A DNA stretch of 41,700 bases, taken from positions 1 through 41,700 of the forward strand of contig CAMBOI010000027.1 of the NCBI GenBank assembly GCA_945869265.1. Direction: 5' to 3'. The notes beneath the pieces are model-generated. The model was not told where the DNA came from. It did no database searches and saw nothing but the letters and a program-made list of their open reading frames with translations. This document shows, in pieces, positions 19,901 through 27,458 of the stretch. Source of the stretch: an uncultured Prevotella sp. Lineage in GTDB: Bacteria; Bacteroidota; Bacteroidia; Bacteroidales; Bacteroidaceae. A program made the translations under genes and the position numbers. Each line of letters begins with the position of its first letter. Within the stretch, counting starts at the first letter, position 1.

Positions 19901-20625
19901 ATTCAGGCGACGCATCGGGATGCACCGCCGAGATGCAACAGGTGGTTGAGAAATATCCCGACAGCGAGGTGACCCCTATTGCCGGTATGATTCTCAAGGG
20001 AGTGCATGAGGGTAGGCGCCTGCATGGAGGCAAGTTCGACATTGGCGACCTATGGACTCGTCGCACCACAATCTCTACTGCCGCCACCGATAGTGCCGTC
20101 TCCGACACCCTCAGTGTCGAGCGCCAGTTGCCCTATGTATTCATCCTTGCGTTCAATCCTGCCGAGGTGACGTCCAACAAACTATTGTTTGCCATAGGCA
20201 AGTATAATTTCACTCATTTTATGGTGCGCAGTTTCGATATGCGTATTGAGGAGACCGAAGGCAGTGCCCGTCTTGTGGTCAGCGGATTTCTCAACTACGA
20301 CGAGGCAGCTCAGTATGCCCGCCGCATTAGTTCCGACAAGGATATGACCACCCGTCTGCAAGGTTGCCGCCGTCTTGTTGTCAGCGAGGCTAATATGCCC
20401 CTGCTTGGCACTCGCTATAGCTACGACGACTACGATCGTTTCTTCATCCGCACCCTTGCTCCGGTCAAGGTGAGCACCGAGTCGTTGCTCAACCTTCCTG
20501 AGACAATCGTCGTCGCCGAGTCGCCCGACGACATCGATTCTTCTGACGAATCTGATTATCAGCAAGAGTCAGAGTCGCCAGATGAGTCCGACACTTTCGA
20601 CTTCGACGAGGATTTCTACCGCTGA
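16924..20625 (+). CDS. Metal ABC permease fused in frame to PorW/SprE-like TPR lipoprotein
   Basis: One open frame of 1233 residues covers two recognisable proteins. Residues 1 to about 265 form a ZnuB/MntB-type ABC-3 permease with seven or eight hydrophobic segments and the ISGGITHASFGGIGLG signature. From about 266 a second signal-like segment ends in the lipobox MLSGC (Cys283), followed by KKNTASTRWWQSFNTRYN, typical of PorW/SprE, the large TPR lipoprotein of type IX secretion and gliding. TPR-like helices run from about 300 to 720; a Ser/Asp-rich linker and a C-terminal repeat region follow, ending acidic. The second part probably functions as a separate lipoprotein, perhaps started at a TTG codon near 17,703. 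porX lies directly downstream, supporting a T9SS role. Confidence 0.75.
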   Translation: MGILEYAFFQNALMGCLLASILCGIVGTYIVTRRLVFISGGITHASFGGIGLGVCLGFNPVLSAMVFAVVSACGVQWVSTRGRIREDSAIALFWTLGMSVGIICCFLTPGFMPDLPSYLFGSVLTIGTPDLILLSLVTAVVVLFFASLWRTVVAVSFDPVFARSRRLPVGLIEYVMMVIIAVTIVSTLRLVGVVLAISLLTVPQMTANLFTYDYRRMMMLSILFGAVYSVIGLTIAYWINVPSGASIIFVSIVGYGLCRLLLSCCRCAAVSLLLLTVMMLSGCSSKKNTASTRWWQSFNTRYNVYFNGSQAFIEGAQEKESSSVDDYTTLLPLYQVGNKNNRDIGKAKFDVAILKAEKAIKLHSIKRRPEWNKSRRKTAKDIEWLGRREYNPFMWKAWLLLGKSQFQKGSFDEAAATFSYMSRLYSTQPSISGIANAWLVRSYAEQDWLYEADDVITRQRRDTIHYRAVADWDYALTDYYLHASDYANAAKSLRRVIRHERRRLLKARQWFLMGQLLTQLGNPSAAYDAYRHVVRLNPPYQLAFNARIAQTEVMASSNSKKMISRLRRMAASDNNKDYLDQVYYAIGNIHLSRKDTLNAIAAYEKGVAKATRSGIEKGVLLLTLGNIYWQRESYSDARRCYGEAIGLLDRDRPDYDVLSHRSQVLDELVPHTDAIHLQDSLQSLVAMPEAERNAAIDRVIDALKKKEKEERRRQQTLEAEQQEGIQSAMSGTGQRTPKPFAAPSAAKGESGVWYFYNPMAVSQGKTLFQQQWGRRENIDDWQRVNRTVLKMDSDDTASSSDASSSDVSSSADSLSISPSDSLSSTPYTRDYYIAQLPFTPEQKEASDAVIMDALYNSGVIFKDKLDNLPLAEKQFSRLLNHYPQWQRADETLYHLFLLYSRQNAPDRASECVSLLEQHYPESQWTQLLTDPHFVENARFGVHIEDSLYAATYQAFKDDRRDDVLANALISETRFPQGANRAKVIFIKGMTLLNSGDASGCTAEMQQVVEKYPDSEVTPIAGMILKGVHEGRRLHGGKFDIGDLWTRRTTISTAATDSAVSDTLSVERQLPYVFILAFNPAEVTSNKLLFAIGKYNFTHFMVRSFDMRIEETEGSARLVVSGFLNYDEAAQYARRISSDKDMTTRLQGCRRLVVSEANMPLLGTRYSYDDYDRFFIRTLAPVKVSTESLLNLPETIVVAESPDDIDSSDESDYQQESESPDESDTFDFDEDFYR

Positions 20626-20653
20626 CATTGTTTATAAGAAAAAACATGACTAT

Positions 20654-22222
20654 ATGACAAAAAACGGAACCCTGTTGTGGGTGGATGACGAGATAGAACA
20701 TCTCCGTGCCCACATCATTTTTTTGGAAAAGAAAGGCTATGAGGTCGTCACGGTGAGCAATGGTGACGATGCCATCGACCTTTGCCGTCAACGCTGTTTC
20801 GACCTTGTCCTTCTCGACGAGATGATGCCAGGTATCAGTGGCCTCGAAACCCTCCAGGCAATCAAGTCGATAGCCCCCTCCATGCCCGTGGTGATGGTCA
20901 CCAAGAGCGAGGAGGAGAATATCATGAATCAGGCCATTGGTTCTAAGATATCCGACTATCTCATCAAGCCGGTCAATCCCAATCAGATACTTCTCACCCT
21001 CAAGAAAAATATCCATCGCAAGGAGATTGTGACAGAAGTCACCGAGTCTGGCTATCAGCAAGATTTCCATCGCATATCCATGGCCATTATGGATTGCCGC
21101 ACATGGGATGACTGGGTGGATATCTACCGTCGTTTGGTGCGTTGGGAACTTGAACTCAGCACTGCCGCCAGTCAGATGTCCGAGATGCTCGCCATGCAGA
21201 AAGAAGAGGCGGATAATGGTTTTGCCAAATACATCCGCGCCAATTATATGCAGTGGATGGAGACGCTTTCTCCAGGTGTTCGCGACTCCAGTCGCCCGTT
21301 GCTCAGTCCCGAGATTTTCAAGACAGCAGTCTTCCCTGCCGTAGATGCCGGCGAGAAGGTTTTTCTTGTTGTGCTCGACAATTTCCGCTACGACCAGTGG
21401 TGCGTTCTTTCCTCAGAGCTTGCCGACAGTTTCGACATCGACGAGCAACTCTATTGCAGCATTCTTCCCACAGCCACCCAGTATGCCCGCAATGCCCTGT
21501 TCAGCGGACTTATGCCAAATGACATCGAGCGCATGTTCCCCGACCTTTGGGTGGATGAGGACGCGGATGAGGGCAAGAATGTCAATGAGGAACCTCTCAT
21601 ACGCACGCAGATTGAGCGATTCCGCCGTCACGACACCTTCTCTTATTGCAAAATCAACGACATTGCATCTGCCGAGCGTTATCTCCAGCGTTATTCCCAG
21701 TTGTCTAATAACGACATTAATGTTGTGGTGTTCAATTTCATCGACATGCTGAGTCATGCGCGCACCGAGTCGAAGATGGTGCGTGAGTTGGCAAACACAG
21801 AGTCGGCTTATCGCAGTATCACCCTCAGTTGGTTTCGCCATTCGGCAATCTCCGAGCTTTTCCAACTGCTCGCTCGCAGTGACTACCGTGTGATAGTCAC
21901 CACCGACCACGGTTCGGTGCGCTCTTGCAAGCCCGTGAAGATTATTGGCGACCGCAACACCAATACCAATCTCCGCTATAAGCTCGGCAAGAATCTCGCC
22001 TACGACAACAAGGACCTCTTTGTCATCAAGGAGCCTCATAAGGCGCACCTTCCGTCGCCCAACGTCAGTACAAGCTATGTCTTCGCCACTGGCGACAGTT
22101 TCTTCGCCTATCCCAACAACTACAACTACTACGTGTCTTATTACAAGAACACGTTCCAGCACGGAGGCATATCGCTTGAGGAGATGGTCATACCGCTTGT
22201 CACTTTGAAGATTAGGAATTAG
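20654..22222 (+). CDS. porX: PorX-like response regulator with PglZ domain (type IX secretion regulator)
   Basis: The 522-residue product joins a CheY-like receiver (WVDDE at residues 9-13, phosphoacceptor Asp55 in LLDEMMPG, conserved MVTKSE) to a helical linker and a PglZ/alkaline-phosphatase-type domain (LVVLDNFRYDQW, TATQYARNALFSG, FIDMLSHART, VTTDHGS). This is the PorX architecture; PorX regulates type IX secretion genes, and its PglZ domain has phosphodiesterase activity on oligonucleotides. ATG 20654 fits the family start; the frame is open to 20582 inside the preceding gene. Its position just after the PorW/SprE-like gene strengthens the call. The partner kinase PorY is not here. Confidence 0.9.
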   Translation: MTKNGTLLWVDDEIEHLRAHIIFLEKKGYEVVTVSNGDDAIDLCRQRCFDLVLLDEMMPGISGLETLQAIKSIAPSMPVVMVTKSEEENIMNQAIGSKISDYLIKPVNPNQILLTLKKNIHRKEIVTEVTESGYQQDFHRISMAIMDCRTWDDWVDIYRRLVRWELELSTAASQMSEMLAMQKEEADNGFAKYIRANYMQWMETLSPGVRDSSRPLLSPEIFKTAVFPAVDAGEKVFLVVLDNFRYDQWCVLSSELADSFDIDEQLYCSILPTATQYARNALFSGLMPNDIERMFPDLWVDEDADEGKNVNEEPLIRTQIERFRRHDTFSYCKINDIASAERYLQRYSQLSNNDINVVVFNFIDMLSHARTESKMVRELANTESAYRSITLSWFRHSAISELFQLLARSDYRVIVTTDHGSVRSCKPVKIIGDRNTNTNLRYKLGKNLAYDNKDLFVIKEPHKAHLPSPNVSTSYVFATGDSFFAYPNNYNYYVSYYKNTFQHGGISLEEMVIPLVTLKIRN

Positions 22223-22270
22223 GGATTAGGAATTAGGGATTAGGAATTAGGAATTAGGAATTAGGAATTA
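22211..22270. repeat. GGAATTA tandem heptamer repeat
   Basis: About eight consecutive copies of ATTAGGA/ATTAGGG-type heptamers lie between porX and tsaE. The same unit in shorter form is at 5133 and 6526. Its role is unknown; the tract is slippage-prone. Confidence 0.85.
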
Positions 22271-22286
22271 GAAATTTGGAATTATT

Positions 22287-22700
22287 ATGGAAATAAAGAT
22301 TGAAAAATTGGATAATATCCGTGAGGCTGCAAAGCAATTCATAGCCAATATCGGTGATAGCACCGTCTTTGCCTTCTATGGCAATATGGGTGCCGGTAAG
22401 ACAACCTTCATAAAGGCTGTGTGTGAGGAATTGGGAGTTGACGACGTCATCACGTCGCCCACGTTCTCCATTGTCAATGAATACCGTTCCGAGCAAACGG
22501 GCGAACTTATCTATCACTTTGATTTCTATCGAGTTAAGAAGATTGAGGAAGTGTATGACATGGGCTTCGAGGACTATTTCTATAGTGGAGCCCTTTGTTT
22601 CATTGAGTGGCCCGAATTGTGTGAGGAAGTGTTACCCGACGACACCGTCAAGGTATCTATAAACGAAGAGCCCGATGGTTCACGCACCATTACGCTATGA
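22287..22700 (+). CDS. tsaE: tRNA threonylcarbamoyladenosine biosynthesis ATPase TsaE
   Basis: TsaE is a small P-loop ATPase needed with TsaB/TsaD for the t6A37 modification of ANN-decoding tRNAs. The 137-residue product has Walker [14 protein letters not shown], the [11 protein letters not shown] motif, FDFYR and the C-terminal FIEWPE motif, all diagnostic. It overlaps the following transporter gene by 4 nt (ATGA). Confidence 0.95.
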   Translation: MEIKIEKLDNIREAAKQFIANIGDSTVFAFYGNMGAGKTTFIKAVCEELGVDDVITSPTFSIVNEYRSEQTGELIYHFDFYRVKKIEEVYDMGFEDYFYSGALCFIEWPELCEEVLPDDTVKVSINEEPDGSRTITL

Positions 22701-23653
22701 TAGCCATAATCAGATTCATAAAAAACTGGACACTGCCAGTGGCAATGCTCAGTGGCGCATTGGCATATTATATATGTCGCGCCCTGCCTCTTACCTATGA
22801 GGTGAAGGCAGATATGCTTGCCGTCATCGAGGTGTTGCAGCCCGTCCTGCTCTTCATTATGCTCTTCGTGGCGTTCTGCAAGATCAAGCCCACCGACCTC
22901 AAGCCCCACCGTTGGCATGTTTGGCTTCTGCTCACCCAGTGCCTGCTCTTTGCCGCCTCTAGCTTCTTTCTGTGTGTTTTTCCTGATAGTTGTGCCCGAC
23001 TTGTGCTTGAGGGCTTCATGCTCGCCATCATCTGTCCCACAGCCACTGCATGTGCGGTCGTCACTCAGAAATTGGGAGGCGACTCGGCAGCCACCACGTC
23101 CTACACCATCATCATCAATATGGTAGTGGCGTTGCTCTGTCCTGCCCTTCTTCCCTTGGCCCACCCCCAGCCAGGTCTCTCGTTCGTCCCCGCCTTCATA
23201 GTCATCATCAACAAGGTGTTCCCCCTGCTCATCATGCCCCTCTTCCTCGCATGGTTCGTTCGTTATCTCATGCCGGGATTTCATCGCCGAATAGTGTCCA
23301 CCAAGGATTTGGCTTTTTATATGTGGGCAGTGTCACTTGCCATAGCCATTGCCGTCACATGCAAGGCCCTGGCTCATAGCCACGAGTCGATGTGGCACGT
23401 GGGCGGCATTGCCGTAGTCACGCTTGTGGCATGCCTCTTCCAGTTTGGTTTCGGCAGGTGGATAGGTCGTCATTATGGCGTGCAGATGGAGGCAGGGCAG
23501 GCTCTCGGACAGAAGAACACCGTCTTCATTATCTGGCTTGGCTACACCTTCCTTTCCCCCATCACCGCTGCCGCCGGAGGTTTCTATTCCGTATGGCACA
23601 ATCTCGTCAATTCGTGGCAACTCTATAAAAAGAGAAAGATGAGTGATGATTGA
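22697..23653 (+). CDS. BASS/SBF-like membrane transporter
   Basis: This 318-residue polytopic membrane protein has about nine or ten hydrophobic segments. The sequence [17 protein letters not shown] near residue 113 and the C-terminal [19 protein letters not shown] helix pair resemble the crossover regions of the bile-acid:sodium symporter superfamily. The substrate is unknown. It is translationally coupled to tsaE. It is the last ordinary gene before the cassette array: the first repeated promoter element begins only about 4 bp after its stop. Confidence 0.72.
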   Translation: MIAIIRFIKNWTLPVAMLSGALAYYICRALPLTYEVKADMLAVIEVLQPVLLFIMLFVAFCKIKPTDLKPHRWHVWLLLTQCLLFAASSFFLCVFPDSCARLVLEGFMLAIICPTATACAVVTQKLGGDSAATTSYTIIINMVVALLCPALLPLAHPQPGLSFVPAFIVIINKVFPLLIMPLFLAWFVRYLMPGFHRRIVSTKDLAFYMWAVSLAIAIAVTCKALAHSHESMWHVGGIAVVTLVACLFQFGFGRWIGRHYGVQMEAGQALGQKNTVFIIWLGYTFLSPITAAAGGFYSVWHNLVNSWQLYKKRKMSDD

Positions 23654-23714
23654 CGACAAAAGACGAGAAATTCCGCCAAAGATTTGGTGGTTTCATATTT
23701 TCTTTGTACCTTTG
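23654..23714 (+). promoter_or_regulatory. Repeated promoter element, copy 1
   Basis: A conserved block contains GACGAGAAATTCCGCCAAAG and the near-palindrome CCGCCAAA-GA-TTTGGTGG (23673-23690). The -33 TTTG is at 23683-23686 and the -7 TACCTTTG at 23707-23714, spacer 20 bp. The palindrome overlaps the -33 box, as an operator would. Five further copies follow within 4 kb. Confidence 0.85.
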
Positions 23715-23741
23715 CCTCCGAAAAGAATAAAAAAGGAGAAA

Positions 23742-23966
23742 ATGGATATGAAAACGACACTGACAATTGAAAACATTTATAGCATGTTGTCTTCTTTGAG
23801 TGTCAACAACAAGAAATGGTTAGCTGACCATTTGTATGAAGACATTTCAGGCGTTCAAGTCAGACGTCGCCGTGGAGCATTGTCCGACGAGGAGCTTGAA
23901 GCAGAACTGAGTGGTTCCCCACTTCTTGACATGAATGATTATGAGCCATTGACTGACATAGAATAA
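23742..23966 (+). CDS. Small soluble protein, possibly an orphan antitoxin
   Basis: From ATG 23742 (just after an AGGAG-like site) the product has 74 residues. It has a helical N-terminal half (SMLSSLSVNNKKWLADHL), an Arg-rich turn (VRRRRG) and an acidic C-terminus (SDEELEAELSG). The layout resembles small antitoxins of Bacteroidetes toxin-antitoxin modules, but no toxin gene follows. The frame is open to 23643, which would overlap the promoter, so the shorter start is used. The function is not established. Confidence 0.65.
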   Translation: MDMKTTLTIENIYSMLSSLSVNNKKWLADHLYEDISGVQVRRRRGALSDEELEAELSGSPLLDMNDYEPLTDIE

Positions 23967-24031
23967 TTGATAAGATTATCAATTCAATTTTTGGCTAAAT
24001 ATGCTAACCTTTACTAATTCCCATATATAGC

Positions 24032-24088
24032 AAAAGACGAGAAATTCCCCCAAAGATTTGGCGGTTTCATATTTTCTTTGTATCTTTG
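24032..24088 (+). promoter_or_regulatory. Repeated promoter element, copy 2
   Basis: This is the same block as copy 1, with the palindrome region CCCCCAAA-GA-TTTGGCGG (24047-24064), -33 TTTG 24057-24060 and -7 TATCTTTG 24081-24088, spacer 20 bp. Confidence 0.85.
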
Positions 24089-24165
24089 CCGCGGAAATGA
24101 ATATTAAAAGGAATGAGTGAATTTGAAATAATAGAATTTTAAAGAATTAAATTAACGATTTTACT

Positions 24166-24270
24166 ATGGATAATTTACTGTTTGTTTATTCAATTGGTTT
24201 GATAATCACACTCGGTATTATTGCCTGGACATATACTCCGAAAGGCAAAAAGTGGTTAAAGGATTTGTAA
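24166..24270 (+). CDS. 34-residue single-span membrane peptide (type A)
   Basis: This is a short ORF under promoter copy 2, 34 residues. A hydrophobic stretch (about residues 4-23, LIITLGIIAW) is followed by a basic tail PKGKKWLKDL. It has the same length and the same tail motif (GKKWL.D) as the peptide at 26778, although the membrane segments differ, suggesting a real family. The shared CGTCCC hairpin follows. It might be a membrane-active toxin-like peptide or a small regulatory membrane protein; there is no direct evidence for either. Confidence 0.65.
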   Translation: MDNLLFVYSIGLIITLGIIAWTYTPKGKKWLKDL

Positions 24271-24315
24271 GCCTAAAAGGTTACATTAATCTGAAAGTAA
24301 AAAGTTGAAACTTCT

Positions 24316-24351
24316 CGTCCCGCAGGGTTTGCGCCTTGCGGGACGTTTTAT
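24316..24351 (+). terminator. Shared cassette terminator, copy 1
   Basis: CGTCCCGCAGGG pairs with CCTTGCGGGACG and is followed by TTTTAT. Near-identical hairpins follow three other cassettes. Confidence 0.8.
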
Positions 24352-24352
24352 A

Positions 24353-24950
24353 CTAAGCCGTGACCTTGCGAAGCAAGCCGTAACCACGAAGTGCCGTGAT
24401 AATATCAATGCGGAGCCAAGCCGTGCCTTTATTAAATATAAAGCCGTGTTCATCCGTGCCAAAAATAAAAATCTGTGATAATCAAAATATCTTTGATATT
24501 TATAATCTGTGCTAATCTGTGCAAATCTGTGGACAAAAAGAACTCAGACCACAGATGGTTTTTATAGACCACAGATTAACACAGATTGGCACAGATTAAG
24601 AGCCAAAGGCTCTGATTAGGATGATTATTGATTTTTTTAGGCACGGATGGACGCGGCTTTTAAAAAAGACACGGCTAGGCTGCGCGATGGGTAAAGGCTA
24701 TATTTGCTAAGGGCTATACTAAAGTATAGACACGGCTCGTTAACGCACAGAGCAAACTAAGCCGTGACCTTGCGAAGCAAGCCGTAACCACGAAGTGCCG
24801 TGATAATATCAATGCGGAGCCAAGCCGTGCCTTTATTAAATATAAAGCCGTGTTCATCCGTGCCAAAAATAAAAATCTGTGATAATCTGTGGACAAAAAG
24901 AATTCAGTGGATAATCTGTGGATGAAAAAGCTCTCTTGAGTTAATTTTCA
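24353..24950. repeat. Composite intergenic repeat X-Y-Z-X between cassettes 2 and 3
   Basis: No gene is seen in this spacer. Block X (24355-24480) contains the hairpin CTTGCGAAGCAAG and GTGCCGTGATAATATC. Block Y (about 24480-24631) has many CTGTG/CACAGATT units and the hairpin AGAGCC-AAA-GGCTCT. Block Z (24632-24760) has GCACGGATGGACGCGGC and the hairpin CTATACTAAAGTATAG. A second X copy (24759-24883) follows. Copies recur at 25440, 26953, 33340 and 41395. Confidence 0.85.
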
Positions 24951-24959
24951 TACGAACAA

Positions 24960-25015
24960 AAAGACGAGAAATTCCGCCAAAGATTTGGTGGTTTCATATT
25001 TTCTTTGTACCTTTG
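24960..25015 (+). promoter_or_regulatory. Repeated promoter element, copy 3
   Basis: GACGAGAAATTCCGCCAAAG block with -33 TTTG 24984-24987 and -7 TACCTTTG 25008-25015, spacer 20 bp. Nearly identical to copy 1. Confidence 0.85.
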
Positions 25016-25034
25016 CCGCAAAATATTGAATGAT

Positions 25035-25232
25035 ATGAAAAAAGAATTAGGTAAATGGCTAATGGATATTTCCAAGTATATTACCACGGCAGTGGTGTTA
25101 TCGTCAATATTTGGCGGAATAACCGAAACGTGGAAGATTCTAATTTTGGGATTTATAACCATATCAGCTTCAATAGTAACAGGGTTATTGTTGATACGTT
25201 CATCAGAGAAGGAAGAAAAGCAAAATAAATAA
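25035..25232 (+). CDS. DUF6722-like small membrane protein
   Basis: This 65-residue protein begins MKKELGKWLMDISKYITTAV and contains two hydrophobic segments (about 14-32 and 36-54) with a charged C-terminus (EKEEKQNK). The N-terminal GKWL.DI.KY.TTAVVLSS pattern matches what I remember of DUF6722, a Bacteroidales family of unknown function. ATG 25035 is used because the longer frame starts at the promoter -7 box. A 34-residue peptide gene follows 24 bp downstream in the same cassette. Confidence 0.75.
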   Translation: MKKELGKWLMDISKYITTAVVLSSIFGGITETWKILILGFITISASIVTGLLLIRSSEKEEKQNK

Positions 25233-25256
25233 GAATAACTTAATAATAAAACACAT

Positions 25257-25361
25257 ATGGGAGCTATAGTAATGTTTATTTTTATTGATATTGTGTGTGT
25301 CGCTTCATTGTTCTATCTTTGGAAAGAACGACGCGAAAAACAAAGAAATGTTCGTTTATAA
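25257..25361 (+). CDS. 34-residue single-span membrane peptide (type B), copy 1
   Basis: MGAIVMFIFIDIVCVASLFY forms the membrane segment, and the tail KERREKQRNVRL is strongly basic. The peptide at 27736 is almost identical, differing only near the tail, and in both cases it is the last gene before a CGTCCC hairpin. Conservation of frame and stop between the two copies, with synonymous as well as conservative changes, supports translation. The function is unknown. Confidence 0.7.
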   Translation: MGAIVMFIFIDIVCVASLFYLWKERREKQRNVRL

Positions 25362-25402
25362 TACGAAATGATTCTAATCTGAAATAAAGCAGAATAATTT
25401 CT

Positions 25403-25437
25403 CGTCCCGCAGGGTTTGCGCCCTGTGGGACGTTTTT
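25403..25437 (+). terminator. Shared cassette terminator, copy 2
   Basis: CGTCCCGCAGGG pairs with CCCTGTGGGACG, followed by TTTTT. Confidence 0.85.
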
Positions 25438-25439
25438 AT

Positions 25440-25685
25440 ACCAAGCCGTGACCTTGCGAAGCAAGCCGTAACCACGAAGTGCCGTGATAATATCTATGCG
25501 GAGCCAAGCCGTGCCTTTATTAAATATAAAGCCGTGTTCATCCGTGCCAAAAATAAAAATCTGTGATAATCAAAATATCTTTGATATTTATAATCTGTGT
25601 AAATCTGTGATAATCTGTGGACAAAAAGAATTCAGTGGATAATCTGTGGATGAAAAAGCTCTCTTGAGTTAATTTTCATACGAAT
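25440..25685. repeat. Composite intergenic repeat (block X plus CTGTG runs)
   Basis: No gene is seen. Block X (25442-25565) is nearly identical to that at 24355. It is followed by runs of ATCTGTG units up to the next repeated promoter. Confidence 0.85.
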
Positions 25686-25687
25686 AA

Positions 25688-25743
25688 AAAGACGAGAAAT
25701 TCCGCTAAACATTTGGCGGTTTCATATTTTCTTTGTAACTTTG
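25688..25743 (+). promoter_or_regulatory. Repeated promoter element, copy 4
   Basis: Same block with CCGCTAAA-CA-TTTGGCGG as the palindrome; -33 TTTG 25712-25715, -7 TAACTTTG 25736-25743, spacer 20 bp. It drives the Rpn-like gene. Confidence 0.82.
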
Positions 25744-25770
25744 CCGGCGAAGAAGTAAAAACATACGCTT

Positions 25771-26679
25771 ATGGAAGTGAATAAAAAGTACATACGTTTT
25801 GACTGGGCAGTGAAGCGAATGTTGCGCGACAAGGCCAACTTCGCAGTGTTGGAAGGACTGATAACCGTTCTTACAGGCGAGGTCGTGAAGATAGAGGAAC
25901 TGCTTGAGAGCGAGGGCAATCAGGAGAATGCCAACGACAAGTTCAACCGTGTCGATATCAAGGCAAAGAACTCCAAAGGAGAAATAATAATCGTCGAGGT
26001 GCAGCTCACGCGCCAGTTGTATTTCCTCCAGCGAATGCTATATGGTGTGTCGAAAGCCATCACCGAGCACATCGAGATCGGTAATATGTACGACAAGGTG
26101 AAGAAGGTTTATTCTATCAACATCCTCTACTTCGACCTTGGCAAGGGCAGCGACTACCTCTATCATGGTAAGACCGTCTTCACTGGCGTCCACACCAACG
26201 ACCTGCTTGAGGTGAATATCAAGGAGGCTGAGGAACTACGTATGTGTGTGCCCCAGGACATATTCCCCGAGTATTACATCATCCGTGTTAACGAATTCAA
26301 CAGTGTGGCCACCACCCCGATAGAGGAATGGCTCGACTATTTGAAGAACAATCGCATCAAGGACGACACCTCTACGCCAGGCCTTAGGGAAGCGCGCCAG
26401 AAGCTTCTCTATATGACGATGAGCGACAAGGAACGTCAGGCTTACGACAAACACATGGACGACATTATGGTGCAGAACGATGTGCTTGATACTGCCAAAA
26501 TGGAAGGTCGTGCAGAAGGTCGTGCAGAAGGTCGTGCAGAAGGTCGTGCAGAAGGTCGTGCAGAAGGTGAGCAATCTAAGGCTATAGATATAGCCAAGAA
26601 CTTAAAGTCGATGGGCTTAAGCATTGCCGACATCAAAAATGCTACAGGATTGTCTGAAGATGACATAATGAAGATATAA
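25771..26679 (+). CDS. Rpn family PD-(D/E)XK nuclease (recombination-promoting nuclease / putative transposase)
   Basis: This 302-residue protein of the PDDEXK_2/Rpn family has an N-terminal nuclease core with RFDWAVKRMLRDK at the start, the catalytic-type Asp in FNRVDIKAKN and the EVQ motif in EIIIVEVQLTRQ. A helical middle region follows. Near the C-terminus (about 246-265) five perfect GRAE repeats are encoded by 12-bp units, then a helix-turn-helix-like tail (SMGLSIADIKNATGLSEDDI). Rpn proteins promote RecA-independent recombination and in some systems act in phage defence; the target here is unknown. It is the largest gene of the cassette array. Its codon use looks like core genes rather than the AT-rich small ORFs. 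Confidence 0.88.
   Translation: MEVNKKYIRFDWAVKRMLRDKANFAVLEGLITVLTGEVVKIEELLESEGNQENANDKFNRVDIKAKNSKGEIIIVEVQLTRQLYFLQRMLYGVSKAITEHIEIGNMYDKVKKVYSINILYFDLGKGSDYLYHGKTVFTGVHTNDLLEVNIKEAEELRMCVPQDIFPEYYIIRVNEFNSVATTPIEEWLDYLKNNRIKDDTSTPGLREARQKLLYMTMSDKERQAYDKHMDDIMVQNDVLDTAKMEGRAEGRAEGRAEGRAEGRAEGEQSKAIDIAKNLKSMGLSIADIKNATGLSEDDIMKI
26506..26565 (+). repeat. Five 12-bp tandem repeats inside the Rpn-like gene
   Basis: Five perfect copies of GGTCGTGCAGAA encode GRAE repeats. Units are a multiple of three, so slippage would change linker length without breaking the frame. Confidence 0.95.
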
Positions 26680-26697
26680 ATGAAAATCTGAATAATA

Positions 26698-26742
26698 ATT
26701 CCGCCAAAGATTTGGTGGTTTCATATTTTCTTTGTATCTTTG
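26698..26742 (+). promoter_or_regulatory. Repeated promoter element, copy 5
   Basis: CCGCCAAA-GA-TTTGGTGG (26701-26718), -33 TTTG 26711-26714, -7 TATCTTTG 26735-26742, spacer 20 bp. It begins only about 19 bp after the Rpn-like stop, lacking the GACGAG lead-in. Confidence 0.83.
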
Positions 26743-26777
26743 TTAATCGGCAAGAAAGTTATAAAAAATAAATAGAT

Positions 26778-26882
26778 ATGAATGCAATTGTAGTAATGTT
26801 AAGTGTTTGGCTTGTAGCTGCGCTGATATTTCTGTTTTGGTTGGATACAAAGCGTGGAAAGAAATGGTTGAATGACTTTTGA
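26778..26882 (+). CDS. 34-residue single-span membrane peptide (type A), copy 2
   Basis: The 34-residue product has one hydrophobic segment (about 3-21, LVAALIFLFW) and a basic tail RGKKWLNDF. It shares length and tail motif with the peptide at 24166 but differs in the membrane part, as expected for diverged homologues under selection for topology. It is the only gene under promoter copy 5 and is followed by the shared hairpin. Confidence 0.68.
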   Translation: MNAIVVMLSVWLVAALIFLFWLDTKRGKKWLNDF

Positions 26883-26917
26883 CCTTATGCAAGAAAGTAT
26901 AAAAAGTTGAATTATCT

Positions 26918-26952
26918 CGTCCCGTAGGGTTTGCGCCTTGTGGGACGTTTTT
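26918..26952 (+). terminator. Shared cassette terminator, copy 3
   Basis: CGTCCCGTAGGG pairs with CCTTGTGGGACG, followed by TTTTT. Confidence 0.82.
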
Positions 26953-27350
26953 ATACCAAGCCGTGACCTTGCGAAGCAAGCCGTAACCACGAAGTGCCGT
27001 GATAATATCTATGCGGAGCCAAGCCGTGCCTTTATTAAATATAAAGCCGTGTTCATCCGTGCCAAAAATAAAAATCTGTGATAATCAAAATATCTTTGAT
27101 ATTTATAATCTGTGCTAATCTGTGCAAATCTGTGGACAAAAAGAACTCAGACCACAGATGGTTTTTATAGACCACAGATTAACACAGATTGGCACAGATT
27201 AAGAGCCGAAGGCTCTGATTAGGATGATTATTGATAAAAATCTGTGATAATCAAAATATCTTTGATATTTATAATCTGTGTAAATCTGTGATAATCTGTG
27301 GACAAAAAGAATTCAGTGGATAATCTGTGGATAATAAAGCCTCTTTGAAA
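26953..27350. repeat. Composite intergenic repeat X-Y plus CTGTG runs
   Basis: No gene is seen. Block X is at 26957-27080 and block Y at about 27085-27236, with AGAGCC-GAA-GGCTCT; an extra set of ATCTGTG units continues to about 27330. Block Z is missing here. Confidence 0.85.
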
Positions 27351-27366
27351 TATTTACATCCTAGCA

Positions 27367-27422
27367 AAACACGAGAAATTCCGCCAAAGATTTGGTGGTT
27401 TCGTATTTTCTTTGTATCTTTG
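27367..27422 (+). promoter_or_regulatory. Repeated promoter element, copy 6
   Basis: CCGCCAAA-GA-TTTGGTGG (27381-27398), -33 TTTG 27391-27394, -7 TATCTTTG 27415-27422, spacer 20 bp. Confidence 0.85.
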
Positions 27423-27458
27423 CCGCGGAAGAATAATATAAATAAGGAGATAAAGGAT

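Noticed and set aside
24353..27345. Repeated CACAGATT/ATCTGTG blocks considered as a CRISPR array
   Set aside because: Units are irregular in length and spacing, spacers are themselves repeated, and no cas genes are present.
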